From positions 1 to 43,751 of the forward strand of contig JAGHHM010000098.1 of assembly GCA_017887695.1 (NCBI GenBank): DNA of 43,751 nt, in the 5' to 3' direction. The position numbers were made by a program, and so were the translations under genes. Every line of letters starts with the position of its first letter. Position 1 is the stretch's first letter. The stretch comes from Oscillospiraceae bacterium (GTDB lineage: Bacteria > Bacillota > Clostridia > Oscillospirales > Oscillospiraceae). Of the stretch, positions 26,878 to 35,062 are shown one piece after another. The notes beneath the pieces were generated by a model that was given only the letters and a program-made list of their open reading frames with translations, was not told the DNA's origin and ran no database searches.

Positions 26878-26926
26878 TGCTGGCTTCCAGCCGGCGGAAC
26901 TCGGCAATGCGTTCTTGTTCGGTCAT
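26777..26926 (-). CDS. 49-aa phage protein below ORF-track cutoff, convergent overlap with repressor
   Basis: AAAGGAGG RBS; MTEQERIAEFRRLEASINPLDLREYLLALRDSACTAGPPPADQEAAPGK. Confidence 0.5.
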   Translation of the reverse strand: MTEQERIAEFRRLEASINPLDLREYLLALRDSACTAGPPPADQEAAPGK

Positions 26927-26977
26927 GATGGCAGCCTCCTTTGTTGAGATATACCATCATCGCAAATTGTGACCCAA

Positions 26978-27025
26978 GTTGCACGAAGCTGTGCAACAAA
27001 AATAAAAAGTGTCCGATTTGGACAC
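26978..27025. promoter_or_regulatory. Two inverted repeats upstream of the DUF4041 gene
   Basis: GTTGCAC-GAAGCT-GTGCAAC (26978-26997) and GTGTCCGATTTGGACAC (27009-27025). Confidence 0.6.
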
Positions 27026-27040
27026 AGAGGGAGAGAGAAA

Positions 27041-28351
27041 ATGGAAGCTTATATAGTCCTGACGATTGTATTTTTGATTCTTTGGCTATACGAGCGCAGT
27101 AAGTCGAAAAAGGCAAAGCAAACGATTTCAGAAGCAAATAGTTATGCTGAAGAAAAAAAGGCAGAGGGAGACAAATTATACGAGGATAAGCACCGGGAGG
27201 CCCTAGATTATTATTGGAAGAAAACCCAAAGCGCCGATGAAAGAGTAAAAAAGGCTGAGCAGGAAATTGAGAAACTAGGTAATGAAAAAGCCAAATTGGA
27301 AGAGGAGCTTGATATTCTCAGTAAGGATGTAATCTGTGCTGCGGTTTCTGTTGATGCCTATGAGGGATTAAAGTCCGATGAGATAAAGAACCAGTTGGCC
27401 ATCCTAAAAACCCGCCAGGAGGAGCTGATTCGATCTGGCAACGCTCTAGTGGTTTCCGGAAACGATGGGCCTCGGCGTGTTGTAGATAGTCAAAAAAAGC
27501 AGATCCTTCGTTGCTTTAACTCGGAATGTGGGACGATCATTGGTGGGGTAACTGCCAATAATGTGGATACAGCCAGATCAAAACTCCAAAAGACCTATGA
27601 AGCGTTGAATAAGATGTTTGCAGTTGATGGAGTGCAGCTGTCTGAAGAAGTTTTTTCTTTAAAACTTGAAGAATTGAGCATGGTATATGCCTATATGCTA
27701 AAGGTTGAGGAAGAAAAGGAGACCAAGAAGGCGATTCGAGAGCAGATGGTCGAGGAAGAAAAAGTCAGAAGGGAGATTGAAAAAGAAAAGCAGAAAATTG
27801 AGAAGGAAGAAGCTCAGTTTTCTAATGAAGTTAAAAAGCTCATGGGGTATATGCAGAAGGCTAAAGATGATATAGAGAAGCAGCTTTATGTTGATAAGAT
27901 TAAGGAACTAGAAGCAAAGCTGCAGGATCTTGCAAAGGATAAGGAAAATGTTCTCCAAAGAGAACAGAACACCCGTGCCGGCTTTGTGTATATCATTTCC
28001 AACATAGGTTCCTTTGGGGAACAAGTATTTAAAATCGGCATGACCCGCCGGTTGGATCCTATGGATCGTATTAGTGAGCTGAGCAGTGCCTCGGTTCCGT
28101 TTCCTTTTGATGTCCATGCGCTGATTTTCTCTGACGATGCACCTGCCCTGGAAACTGTTCTCCACCATCATTTCCAAAGCCAGCAGGTTAATAAGGTAAA
28201 CGCACGAAAAGAATTTTTCCGCGTTGACCTTGATAGCATCAAAAAGGTTGTTCTGGAAAACCATAATGCTACGGTTCAATTTGTGGAAATCCCAGAAGCT
28301 ACGGAATATAGAGAGACTTTGCGCATCGAGAAGGAAGCGCAAGTAGGTTAA
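27041..28351 (+). CDS. Membrane-anchored DUF4041 / T5orf172 (GIY-YIG-like) protein
   Basis: N-terminal TM; coiled coil; DUF4041-like core (LRCFNSECGTIIGGV...); C-terminal GFVYIISNIGSFGEQVFKIGMTRRLDPMDRISELSSASVPFPFDVHALIFSDDAPALETVLHHHF. Confidence 0.85.
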   Translation: MEAYIVLTIVFLILWLYERSKSKKAKQTISEANSYAEEKKAEGDKLYEDKHREALDYYWKKTQSADERVKKAEQEIEKLGNEKAKLEEELDILSKDVICAAVSVDAYEGLKSDEIKNQLAILKTRQEELIRSGNALVVSGNDGPRRVVDSQKKQILRCFNSECGTIIGGVTANNVDTARSKLQKTYEALNKMFAVDGVQLSEEVFSLKLEELSMVYAYMLKVEEEKETKKAIREQMVEEEKVRREIEKEKQKIEKEEAQFSNEVKKLMGYMQKAKDDIEKQLYVDKIKELEAKLQDLAKDKENVLQREQNTRAGFVYIISNIGSFGEQVFKIGMTRRLDPMDRISELSSASVPFPFDVHALIFSDDAPALETVLHHHFQSQQVNKVNARKEFFRVDLDSIKKVVLENHNATVQFVEIPEATEYRETLRIEKEAQVG

Positions 28352-28426
28352 CTATTGGTGATACATAGAGGGGGCCGCTCCGCCGGAATGGCGGGGCGGC
28401 TCCGATTAAAGAAAGGAGGCCCTCCC

Positions 28427-29968
28427 ATGACCCGTGAGCTGCTGGAGCAGATGCGCTCCGAGGGCCGGCTGGTGCCGGCGTCCATGTACCTGAGAAAATC
28501 CCGGGCGGAGGAGCACATGGGCCTGGAGGAGACCCTCTCCCGCCACCGCTCCACCCTGACGGCCTTCGCGGAGAAGTACGGCTTCCTGATCCGGGAGGAA
28601 GATGTCTACGAGGAAGTGGTCTCCGGCGAGAGCCTGTTCGCCCGGCCTCAGATGCTCCGGCTCCTGGAGGCGGTGTCCCAGGGGCGGTATGCCGCCGTCC
28701 TCTGTATGGACATGCAGCGTCTGGGCCGCGGCGGCATGTATGACCAGGGCATCATCCTGGACACCTTCAAGGGTTCGGAGACCCTGATCGTCACCCCGGA
28801 GCGGACCTATGACCTGACCCAGGACATAGACGAGGAGGCAGCGGAGATGCAGACCTTCCTCAGCCGCAGCGAGTACCGGCTCATCACAAAGCGTCTGCGC
28901 CGGGGAGTGCTCCACTCGGTGGAGCAGGGGGCCTACATGGCAAATCCGCCTTTTGGGTACCGCAAGACGGAGATCAATAAACTGCCCACCCTGGAGATCG
29001 TGCCGGAGGAGGCGGAGATCGTGCGGACCATTTTCCGGATGTACGCCGCCGGGAACGGCTGCACCCGGATCGAGCAGACAGTCAACGCCATGGGAGCCCA
29101 TGGCCGCCGGGGGAGCCGCTTCAACCGGAACACCATCCGCCAGATATTGGATAACCCGGTCTATGTTGGCAAGATCCGGTGGAACCGGACCAACACGGTT
29201 AAGACTGGGGTAGGGGAGCAGCGCCGGCGGGTGGTGGTGTATAACACCGCTGACCGGTGGACGATCCTTGACGGAAAGCATCCGGCCATCATTGACCAGG
29301 ATCTGTGGGATGAGGTGCAGGCACTGCGAAAGAGCCGCTATTTCTACATCGATAATAAGCATGTGGCCAGCCCGTTGGCAGGGCTTGTCCGCTGTACTAA
29401 GTGCGGCCGTGGCTGCAATATGCAGGGGAAGAACAAAGGGGTGGCGTACCTCCTGTGCCCCACACCAGGCTGTACAGCAGGGGCAAAGTTTGAGTTGGTG
29501 GAGCAGGCGGTGCTGCTGCAGCTGCAGGAGATTGCCCGGGGACTGGAAATCAGCCTCAGCCGGCAGGCGCCGCCGGACACGGCAGCCTTGGAGAAGGAGC
29601 TGGCCCAGACCCGGGAGCAGCTGGGGCGGCTGTCCGGCCGTCGGGACCGGCTGTATACCTTTCTGGAGGATGGCACCTACACCCGGGAGATCTTTGCCCA
29701 GCGGATGGCGGTGCTCTCTGAAGATGAGGAGCGGCTCCGGGGACGTATCGAGGAACTGGAGGGAAAGATCCGCGCGGAGCTTGGCAGGGATAAGCGCAAG
29801 CAGCTGGCACGGCTGAAGGAAGTCCTGGCCAACTACCAGGAGGCGAGCCTTGCAGGCAAAAAGGATCTTCTGCAGTCCATCGTGGCGGTGATCTACTACA
29901 CCAAAAAGAAAAAGACGAAACCTGGTGATTTCTCCATCCAGGTCGTCCTGCGTGAAGATCTGGAGTAA
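28427..29968 (+). CDS. Large serine recombinase (phage integrase)
   Basis: YLRKSRAEE...MDMQRLGRGGM resolvase domain; recombinase domain; zinc ribbon CTKCGRGCNMQGKNKGVAYLLCPTPGC; C-terminal coiled coil; AAAGGAGG RBS. Confidence 0.95.
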   Translation: MTRELLEQMRSEGRLVPASMYLRKSRAEEHMGLEETLSRHRSTLTAFAEKYGFLIREEDVYEEVVSGESLFARPQMLRLLEAVSQGRYAAVLCMDMQRLGRGGMYDQGIILDTFKGSETLIVTPERTYDLTQDIDEEAAEMQTFLSRSEYRLITKRLRRGVLHSVEQGAYMANPPFGYRKTEINKLPTLEIVPEEAEIVRTIFRMYAAGNGCTRIEQTVNAMGAHGRRGSRFNRNTIRQILDNPVYVGKIRWNRTNTVKTGVGEQRRRVVVYNTADRWTILDGKHPAIIDQDLWDEVQALRKSRYFYIDNKHVASPLAGLVRCTKCGRGCNMQGKNKGVAYLLCPTPGCTAGAKFELVEQAVLLQLQEIARGLEISLSRQAPPDTAALEKELAQTREQLGRLSGRRDRLYTFLEDGTYTREIFAQRMAVLSEDEERLRGRIEELEGKIRAELGRDKRKQLARLKEVLANYQEASLAGKKDLLQSIVAVIYYTKKKKTKPGDFSIQVVLREDLE

Positions 29969-29988
29969 ATCCTCTAAACTGCTTCATG

Positions 29989-30090
29989 CTATTCTCTGCA
30001 CGCGTCATAGATCTTTTTGGTATGGATACAAACGGCCTCACAGGTATCCTTGGAGCCGGATACGGGGCCGGGTACAATGCGATCAGGCAT
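29989..30090 (-). pseudogene. 5' fragment of the interrupted cysteine-rich gene (33 codons then phage-derived stop)
   Basis: TAGGAGG RBS; MPDRIVPGPVSGSKDTCEAVCIHTKKIYDACRE*; continues in frame at 3543(-). Confidence 0.82.
29993..29994. other. attR crossover (right prophage boundary, proposed core TC/GA)
   Basis: Minus strand GAC GCG TGC AGA|GAA TAG. Confidence 0.75.
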
Positions 30091-30239
30091 AATGGACCTC
30101 CTACTAAGTAAAACTATGGAAGGCGTCTGCCTTCATTTCCAGTGTATGCGCTCCAGAGCGGTTGGTGAAAATTCGGACTATACAAATTTGTCCCGGGCGG
30201 GTATAATGAAAGCGGAAAGAGTAAGAGCGGAGGTGGGTC

Positions 30240-30806
30240 ATGACCGAATTCGGCTTTATCAGCGACAAGCTGGAGATCAAATTTTTGATCCTGTATATCG
30301 CCGCCAGGATTATTGAACCGGTGCCCTTTGAGGTACTGCAGGATCTGAGCATGTGCGACGGCGGTGTGGATTATTTTGACTTTTCCGAGTGCCTGGCGGA
30401 TCTGGTCCGTACCGGCCACCTCAGCCGCAGCGAGGACGGACTCTACGCCATTACGGAAAAGGGGCGGCTTAACGGGGCCATCTGTGAATCCAGCCTGCCC
30501 TATTCCGTGCGGATGCAGGTGGATCAGAACCTGGTAAGTCACAATGAGCGCCTCAAGCGCCGGGCTTTGGTGCAGGCTCAGGTCCAGGAGCGGCCGGAGG
30601 GAGGCTACACAGTGACGCTTGCTCTCAGCGATGAGCTGGATAATCTCATGAAGCTGGAGCTTTTGGTCACCCGGGAGGATATGGCTCAGACGATTCAGAA
30701 GAATTTTAAGGCAGATGCGGAGAGTATCTACTCCCGGATTTTGGCGGTGCTGTTCAACCCTGAGGAGGGGCGGGACACCAGGCCGTCAGACGCTCCACCT
30801 GTGTAA
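30240..30806 (+). CDS. DUF4364 family protein
   Basis: FGFISDKLEIKFLILYIAARIIEPVPFEVLQDLSMCDGGVDYFDFSECLADLVRTGHL. Confidence 0.85.
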   Translation: MTEFGFISDKLEIKFLILYIAARIIEPVPFEVLQDLSMCDGGVDYFDFSECLADLVRTGHLSRSEDGLYAITEKGRLNGAICESSLPYSVRMQVDQNLVSHNERLKRRALVQAQVQERPEGGYTVTLALSDELDNLMKLELLVTREDMAQTIQKNFKADAESIYSRILAVLFNPEEGRDTRPSDAPPV

Positions 30807-30850
30807 TAAGGGTAAAATTTTTACAAAATATCATATGACGGAGATCTTGT

Positions 30851-30891
30851 CCCCGTCCCATCCAGTAAGATGGGACGGGGCTTTTTTGCTT
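30851..30891 (+). terminator. Rho-independent terminator
   Basis: CCCCGTCCCATC-cagtaa-GATGGGACGGGGcttttttg. Confidence 0.88.
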
Positions 30892-30897
30892 CTGTGG

Positions 30898-30926
30898 GCA
30901 TATCCGGGGACGAGCTCTCATACAGT
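30898..30926 (+). promoter_or_regulatory. Sigma-E-like promoter of spoIIIA operon
   Basis: -35-like GCATATCC and -10 CATACAGT just upstream of spoIIIAA. Confidence 0.6.
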
Positions 30927-30950
30927 GGGAACAAGAACGGACAGGGAGGA

Positions 30951-31859
30951 ATGGCGATGACAGAGGACCGCTATAAGGAGGCCTGCGCCCTGCTGCCGGA
31001 GGCATTGCGGAAGGTAGCGCTGGGGGTGGATCCACCTCGGCAGGCCAGGACGGAGGAATTGCGGCTGCGGGTGGGGAGGCCCCTGGCGCTGACGCTGCCG
31101 GAGGGAGAAGTATCTCTGCCGGGACCGGCGGTGGACAGCAGCGATCTTACCCAAGTGCTGGACAAGGCCACCGCCTTTTCCCGCTATGCCGCCGGGGAGA
31201 CCATCAGCCAAGGGTTTGTGACAGCGGAGGGTGGCTTCCGGATTGGCCTGTGCGGAACAGCCATTCCCGAGGGTGGAGAGAACCGGGGACTGCGGGATAT
31301 TACTTCGGCGGCGATCCGGATCCCTCATGCTTGCCCCGGGGTGGCGGAGCCTTTGCTGCCGGAGCTCCTGGAGCGGGGCAGGGTGCGCAGCACCCTGATC
31401 CTTTCCCCACCGGGGGGCGGCAAGACCACACTGCTGCGGGACCTGGTGCGGCTTCTGAGCCAGGGCGGCGCTTTGGCGGGGCCTATGCGGGTGGCGCTGG
31501 TGGACGAGCGGGGGGAGCTGGCGGCGGTGTGCCGGGGTAAGCCGCAGCTGAATGTGGGGCCCTCCACAGATATCCTGGACGGCTGCCCCAAGGCGGCGGC
31601 GGTACCCATGCTGCTGCGGGCCATGAATCCCCAAGTCATTGCCCTGGATGAGATTGCCCTGCCGGCGGATGTGGGGGCGGTGCTGTCGGCGGCAGGGTGC
31701 GGGGCGGCAATCCTGGCCACTGCCCACGGCGCTTCGGTAGCGGAGCTGCGCCGTCGAACGGTGCTGCGGGAGCTTCTGGAGAGCGGGGTATTTCGTCGGG
31801 CGGTGGTCATTGAGGGCCGGGGCGCGGAGCGCTGCTGCCGGGTGGAGGAGCTGCTGTGA
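30951..31859 (+). CDS. spoIIIAA: Stage III sporulation protein AA (ATPase)
   Basis: LILSPPGGGKTTLLRDLVRLLS; VALVDERGELAAV; operon order. Confidence 0.95.
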   Translation: MAMTEDRYKEACALLPEALRKVALGVDPPRQARTEELRLRVGRPLALTLPEGEVSLPGPAVDSSDLTQVLDKATAFSRYAAGETISQGFVTAEGGFRIGLCGTAIPEGGENRGLRDITSAAIRIPHACPGVAEPLLPELLERGRVRSTLILSPPGGGKTTLLRDLVRLLSQGGALAGPMRVALVDERGELAAVCRGKPQLNVGPSTDILDGCPKAAAVPMLLRAMNPQVIALDEIALPADVGAVLSAAGCGAAILATAHGASVAELRRRTVLRELLESGVFRRAVVIEGRGAERCCRVEELL

Positions 31860-32347
31860 GATGGCTGGGGGCCCTGCTGATGCTGGCCGGGGCCGGCGGC
31901 GGTTATCTGCTGGCCCGGCGGGAAAGTTTGCTGCCGGAACGTCTGGCCCGGGCGCTGCTGGTGGATCTGGGGGTATTGGCAGACGGAGTATGCTGTCTGC
32001 GCCGCCCTCTGCCGGACATTTTGGGAAAGGACCTGGCGGAGGGCCTGGGGGCAGTATGGTTGTGGAGGCCTCTGCTGGAGATGCTGAAGGGAGAGACGGG
32101 GCAGTCCCTGCCCGCCTGCTGGGCGGAGGTTACAGGGCAGCTGCCGGCTCCTATGGATGGGATGCTGGCCTCCCTGGGCCCTTTGCTGCCGGCAGGAGGC
32201 GAGGCCCTGCGCAGGGCCATTGAGGAAACGAGAGAGGAGCTTACCGGATTTTTGCGGGAGGAACGTTCCCGGCAGGCCGTGGAGGCCAGGCTGACTGCGG
32301 CAGTGTGTTTGTCGGGAGCATGCCTTCTGATCCTGGTATTGATGTGA
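31856..32347 (+). CDS. spoIIIAB: Stage III sporulation protein AB
   Basis: Operon order; membrane termini. Confidence 0.9.
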   Translation: MRWLGALLMLAGAGGGYLLARRESLLPERLARALLVDLGVLADGVCCLRRPLPDILGKDLAEGLGAVWLWRPLLEMLKGETGQSLPACWAEVTGQLPAPMDGMLASLGPLLPAGGEALRRAIEETREELTGFLREERSRQAVEARLTAAVCLSGACLLILVLM

Positions 32348-32349
32348 CA

Positions 32350-32544
32350 ATGGATGTTGATCTGATTTTTAAAATAGCGGCCATCGGTATTGTGGTGGCG
32401 GTGCTCAACCAACTGCTGGTGCGCTCCGGCAGGGAGGAGCAGGCCATGATGACCACGCTGGCGGGGCTGGTGGTGGTGATGATGATGCTGGTGCAGGAGA
32501 TCAGCGACCTCTTCCAGCTCATCAAGGCCCTGTTTGGGTTTTAG
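32350..32544 (+). CDS. spoIIIAC: Stage III sporulation protein AC
   Basis: MDVDLIFKIAAIGIVVAVLNQLLVRSGREEQAMMTTLAGLVVVMMM. Confidence 0.95.
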   Translation: MDVDLIFKIAAIGIVVAVLNQLLVRSGREEQAMMTTLAGLVVVMMMLVQEISDLFQLIKALFGF

Positions 32545-32546
32545 CC

Positions 32547-32933
32547 ATGGAGCTGCTGCGGCTGATGGGGCTGTGTGCCCTGTGCCTCCTGCCGGTAATG
32601 GTTCTGCGGGGCAAGAATCCGGAGCAGGCTTTGCTGCTGGTGCTGGCCATTGCGGCAGTAGTGCTGGGACGGGTGCTGGCGTTGGCGGCCCCTCTGCTGG
32701 AGCGGCTGGACGCCCTGTTCCAGCAGGCAGGGGTAGAGAGCGGCCATGTGGCGATCCTGCTGCGAACAGTGGCAGCGGCCCTGGTAACCCGGCTATGCGG
32801 CGATCTGTGCCGGGACGGAGGCTCCCAGACCCTGGGAACGGTAGTGGAGCTGGCGGGGGCGGCAGCGGCTTTGCTGATCGCTCTGCCGTTGCTGGAGGCA
32901 GTGGCACAGCTGCTGCTGGGATACTTTACATAG
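32547..32933 (+). CDS. spoIIIAD: Stage III sporulation protein AD
   Basis: Operon order; hydrophobic SpoIIIAD-like. Confidence 0.92.
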   Translation: MELLRLMGLCALCLLPVMVLRGKNPEQALLLVLAIAAVVLGRVLALAAPLLERLDALFQQAGVESGHVAILLRTVAAALVTRLCGDLCRDGGSQTLGTVVELAGAAAALLIALPLLEAVAQLLLGYFT

Positions 32934-32943
32934 GAGGAGAACC

Positions 32944-34044
32944 ATGAGGAGACGGTTTGGGCGGGTCCTTCTGGCGGCGGCAGGATGTGTGCTGGCACTG
33001 CTGCTGCTGGGCGGACAGGCCAGGGCGGCGGAGACAACGGAGCAGCTGCCGGAGGAGCTGATCCGGGCGGCGCCGGAGGCGGCGGAGCTTCTGGAGGGCG
33101 GGGAAGATTTCGGCCTGCTGTCCGGGGTATCGGCCCTATGGGAAAAGAGCGTGAGGGAGGTGAAGGACTACCTTCTGGCAGGGGTCAGGAGTGTGGCGGC
33201 GCTGATGTGCGGCGTGGTGGTGCTGGGGGCGGCGGAAGGGCTGGTGCCGGATAAAAGTGGCGCGGTAGGCCGCTGCATTACCGTCAGCGGCGCCCTGTGG
33301 ATCACGGCGGTAGCTGCCGGGGATCTGGATTCCCTCATGGGGCTGGGCCGGGAGACGATTACAGAGATCTCTCAGTTCAGCAAACTTCTGATGCCGGTGC
33401 TGGCGGCAGCCACCGCTGCCTCCGGAGGGGTAACATCCGCCTCGGTGCGGCAGGTGGGAACGGTGTTTTTTTCCGATGTGCTGCTGACTGTGATTGAAAG
33501 ACTGCTGCTGCCGGCGGTATATCTCTATGTGGGGCTGGCGGCGGCGGGAACTGTGCTGGAGGGCGACGCGCTGGAGAGTATCAGCCGCCTGCTGAAAAAG
33601 GCCATCGGTTGGATTCTGGGCGGCCTTTTGTTTCTGTTCACCACCTATCTTACGGTATCCGGCGCGGTGGCGGGAGCCACTGACGCCAGGGCGGTAAAGC
33701 TGGCCAAGACCGCCATTTCCGGCGCGGTGCCGGTGGTAGGCGGGATTTTGTCGGAGGCGGCGGAGAGCGTACTGGCAGGCGCCGGCGTCCTGCGGGCTAT
33801 GGCGGGTGTGTTTGGTATGCTGGCGGTGCTGGCCTGCTGCCTGACGCCCTTTCTGCGGCTGGGAGCTCAGTACCTGCTGTATCAGGGCGCCTCGGTGGTG
33901 GCGGCCACAGTGGGGCAAAAACGGCTGGTAAGGCTCATCGCCATGCTGGGGGACGCTTTTGGACTGGTACTGGCCATGACCGGGGCGTCGGCCCTGCTGC
34001 TGCTGGTATCCGTGGTGTCATCGCTGACGGTGGTGACGGCATGA
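32944..34044 (+). CDS. spoIIIAE: Stage III sporulation protein AE
   Basis: Operon order; multispanning membrane protein with signal peptide. Confidence 0.95.
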   Translation: MRRRFGRVLLAAAGCVLALLLLGGQARAAETTEQLPEELIRAAPEAAELLEGGEDFGLLSGVSALWEKSVREVKDYLLAGVRSVAALMCGVVVLGAAEGLVPDKSGAVGRCITVSGALWITAVAAGDLDSLMGLGRETITEISQFSKLLMPVLAAATAASGGVTSASVRQVGTVFFSDVLLTVIERLLLPAVYLYVGLAAAGTVLEGDALESISRLLKKAIGWILGGLLFLFTTYLTVSGAVAGATDARAVKLAKTAISGAVPVVGGILSEAAESVLAGAGVLRAMAGVFGMLAVLACCLTPFLRLGAQYLLYQGASVVAATVGQKRLVRLIAMLGDAFGLVLAMTGASALLLLVSVVSSLTVVTA

Positions 34045-34529
34045 TGGAGGGGCTGCGGCAGTGGCTGCTGGGAATTACCCTTACCGCCTTTGCCGCGGGT
34101 CTGGCCCGGCAGCTGGCACCGGCAGGCCGGGAGCAGGGGGCCGTGCGGCTGGTAGGAGGATTACTGGTGGTGCTGGCTATTCTGCGGCCCTTGGGCAGCT
34201 GGCAGTGGGAGGGCCTGACACTGCCAACCTTTCAGGAAACGGAGGAGATGACGCAGCAATACCGTGAGGAGCAGACGGCGGCCCTTTCCGCAATCATAGC
34301 GGAGAAAACCGCCGCATATATATGGGACAAAGCGGAAGAGCTGGGCCTGTCATGTACGGTAGAGGTGACGGTGGCGGCAGGGGAGAACGGCATCCCTCTG
34401 CCGGACACGGTGATCATTACCGGCCCGTATGACCCGGGCCTGTCGGCGCTGATCGAAAAGGAGGTGGGCATCCCCGCCGGGAAGCAGATATGGGAGAACA
34501 TAGGGAGCGGGAAAAACGAAAGTGGCTGA
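34041..34529 (+). CDS. spoIIIAF: Stage III sporulation protein AF
   Basis: Operon order. Confidence 0.88.
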   Translation: MMEGLRQWLLGITLTAFAAGLARQLAPAGREQGAVRLVGGLLVVLAILRPLGSWQWEGLTLPTFQETEEMTQQYREEQTAALSAIIAEKTAAYIWDKAEELGLSCTVEVTVAAGENGIPLPDTVIITGPYDPGLSALIEKEVGIPAGKQIWENIGSGKNESG

Positions 34530-35047
34530 AGCCCTTGGAAATTCTGGGCCGCTATAAATATGTGCTGGTAGTAGTGGCTCTGGGAGCGCTGCTGCTGGCC
34601 TGGCCCCAGGGAACGGACAAGGAAAACAACAGCGCTGTTTCAGAAGAAACGGCGGACGCCGTCGGCGAGCTGGCGGAGCTGGAGACGGCTATGGAGGAAA
34701 TCCTGGGCAAGATCAGCGGCGTGGGGAAGGTGGATGTGATGCTGACGCTGCAAAGCGGTTCGGAAAAGGTGCTGGCCGCGGACACGTCCCTTCAGTACAG
34801 CGGAAGCGTCCAGGCCCCTGATGACTATTCGCGCACGTCGGAGACGGTGGTAGTGTCCGGCGGCGGGGAAGGGGGCGTGGTGGTCACCCAGGAGCGGTAT
34901 CCTCAGTACCGGGGGGCCCTGGTGGTATGCGAGGGCGGCGGCAGCGATAGCGTGCGTCTTCAGGTGACGGAGGCGGTGGCGGCCCTGACGGGCCTTGGGA
35001 CAGATCGGATCGCCGTGGTGCGCTGGCATAGCGGCGAAGCGAATTAA
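34490..35047 (+). CDS. spoIIIAG: Stage III sporulation protein AG
   Basis: LEEILGKISGVGKVDVMLTLQSGSEKVLA-type sequence. Confidence 0.93.
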   Translation: MGEHREREKRKWLKPLEILGRYKYVLVVVALGALLLAWPQGTDKENNSAVSEETADAVGELAELETAMEEILGKISGVGKVDVMLTLQSGSEKVLAADTSLQYSGSVQAPDDYSRTSETVVVSGGGEGGVVVTQERYPQYRGALVVCEGGGSDSVRLQVTEAVAALTGLGTDRIAVVRWHSGEAN

Positions 35048-35062
35048 GAAAGGATCAAGGAT

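Larger units (their letters stand above)
3543..29994. mobile_element. Contractile-tail (PBSX/Xkd-like) prophage, ~26.4 kb, serine recombinase type, apparently packaging-defective
   Basis: Continuous lysis, tail, capsid, replication, repressor and recombinase modules bounded by two halves of one host gene. Confidence 0.9.

Noticed and set aside
29556-30077. 173-aa minus-strand ORF MYPAPYPAPRIPV... spanning attR
   Set aside because: Wrong frame relative to the Cys-rich gene start and mostly antisense to the serine recombinase.
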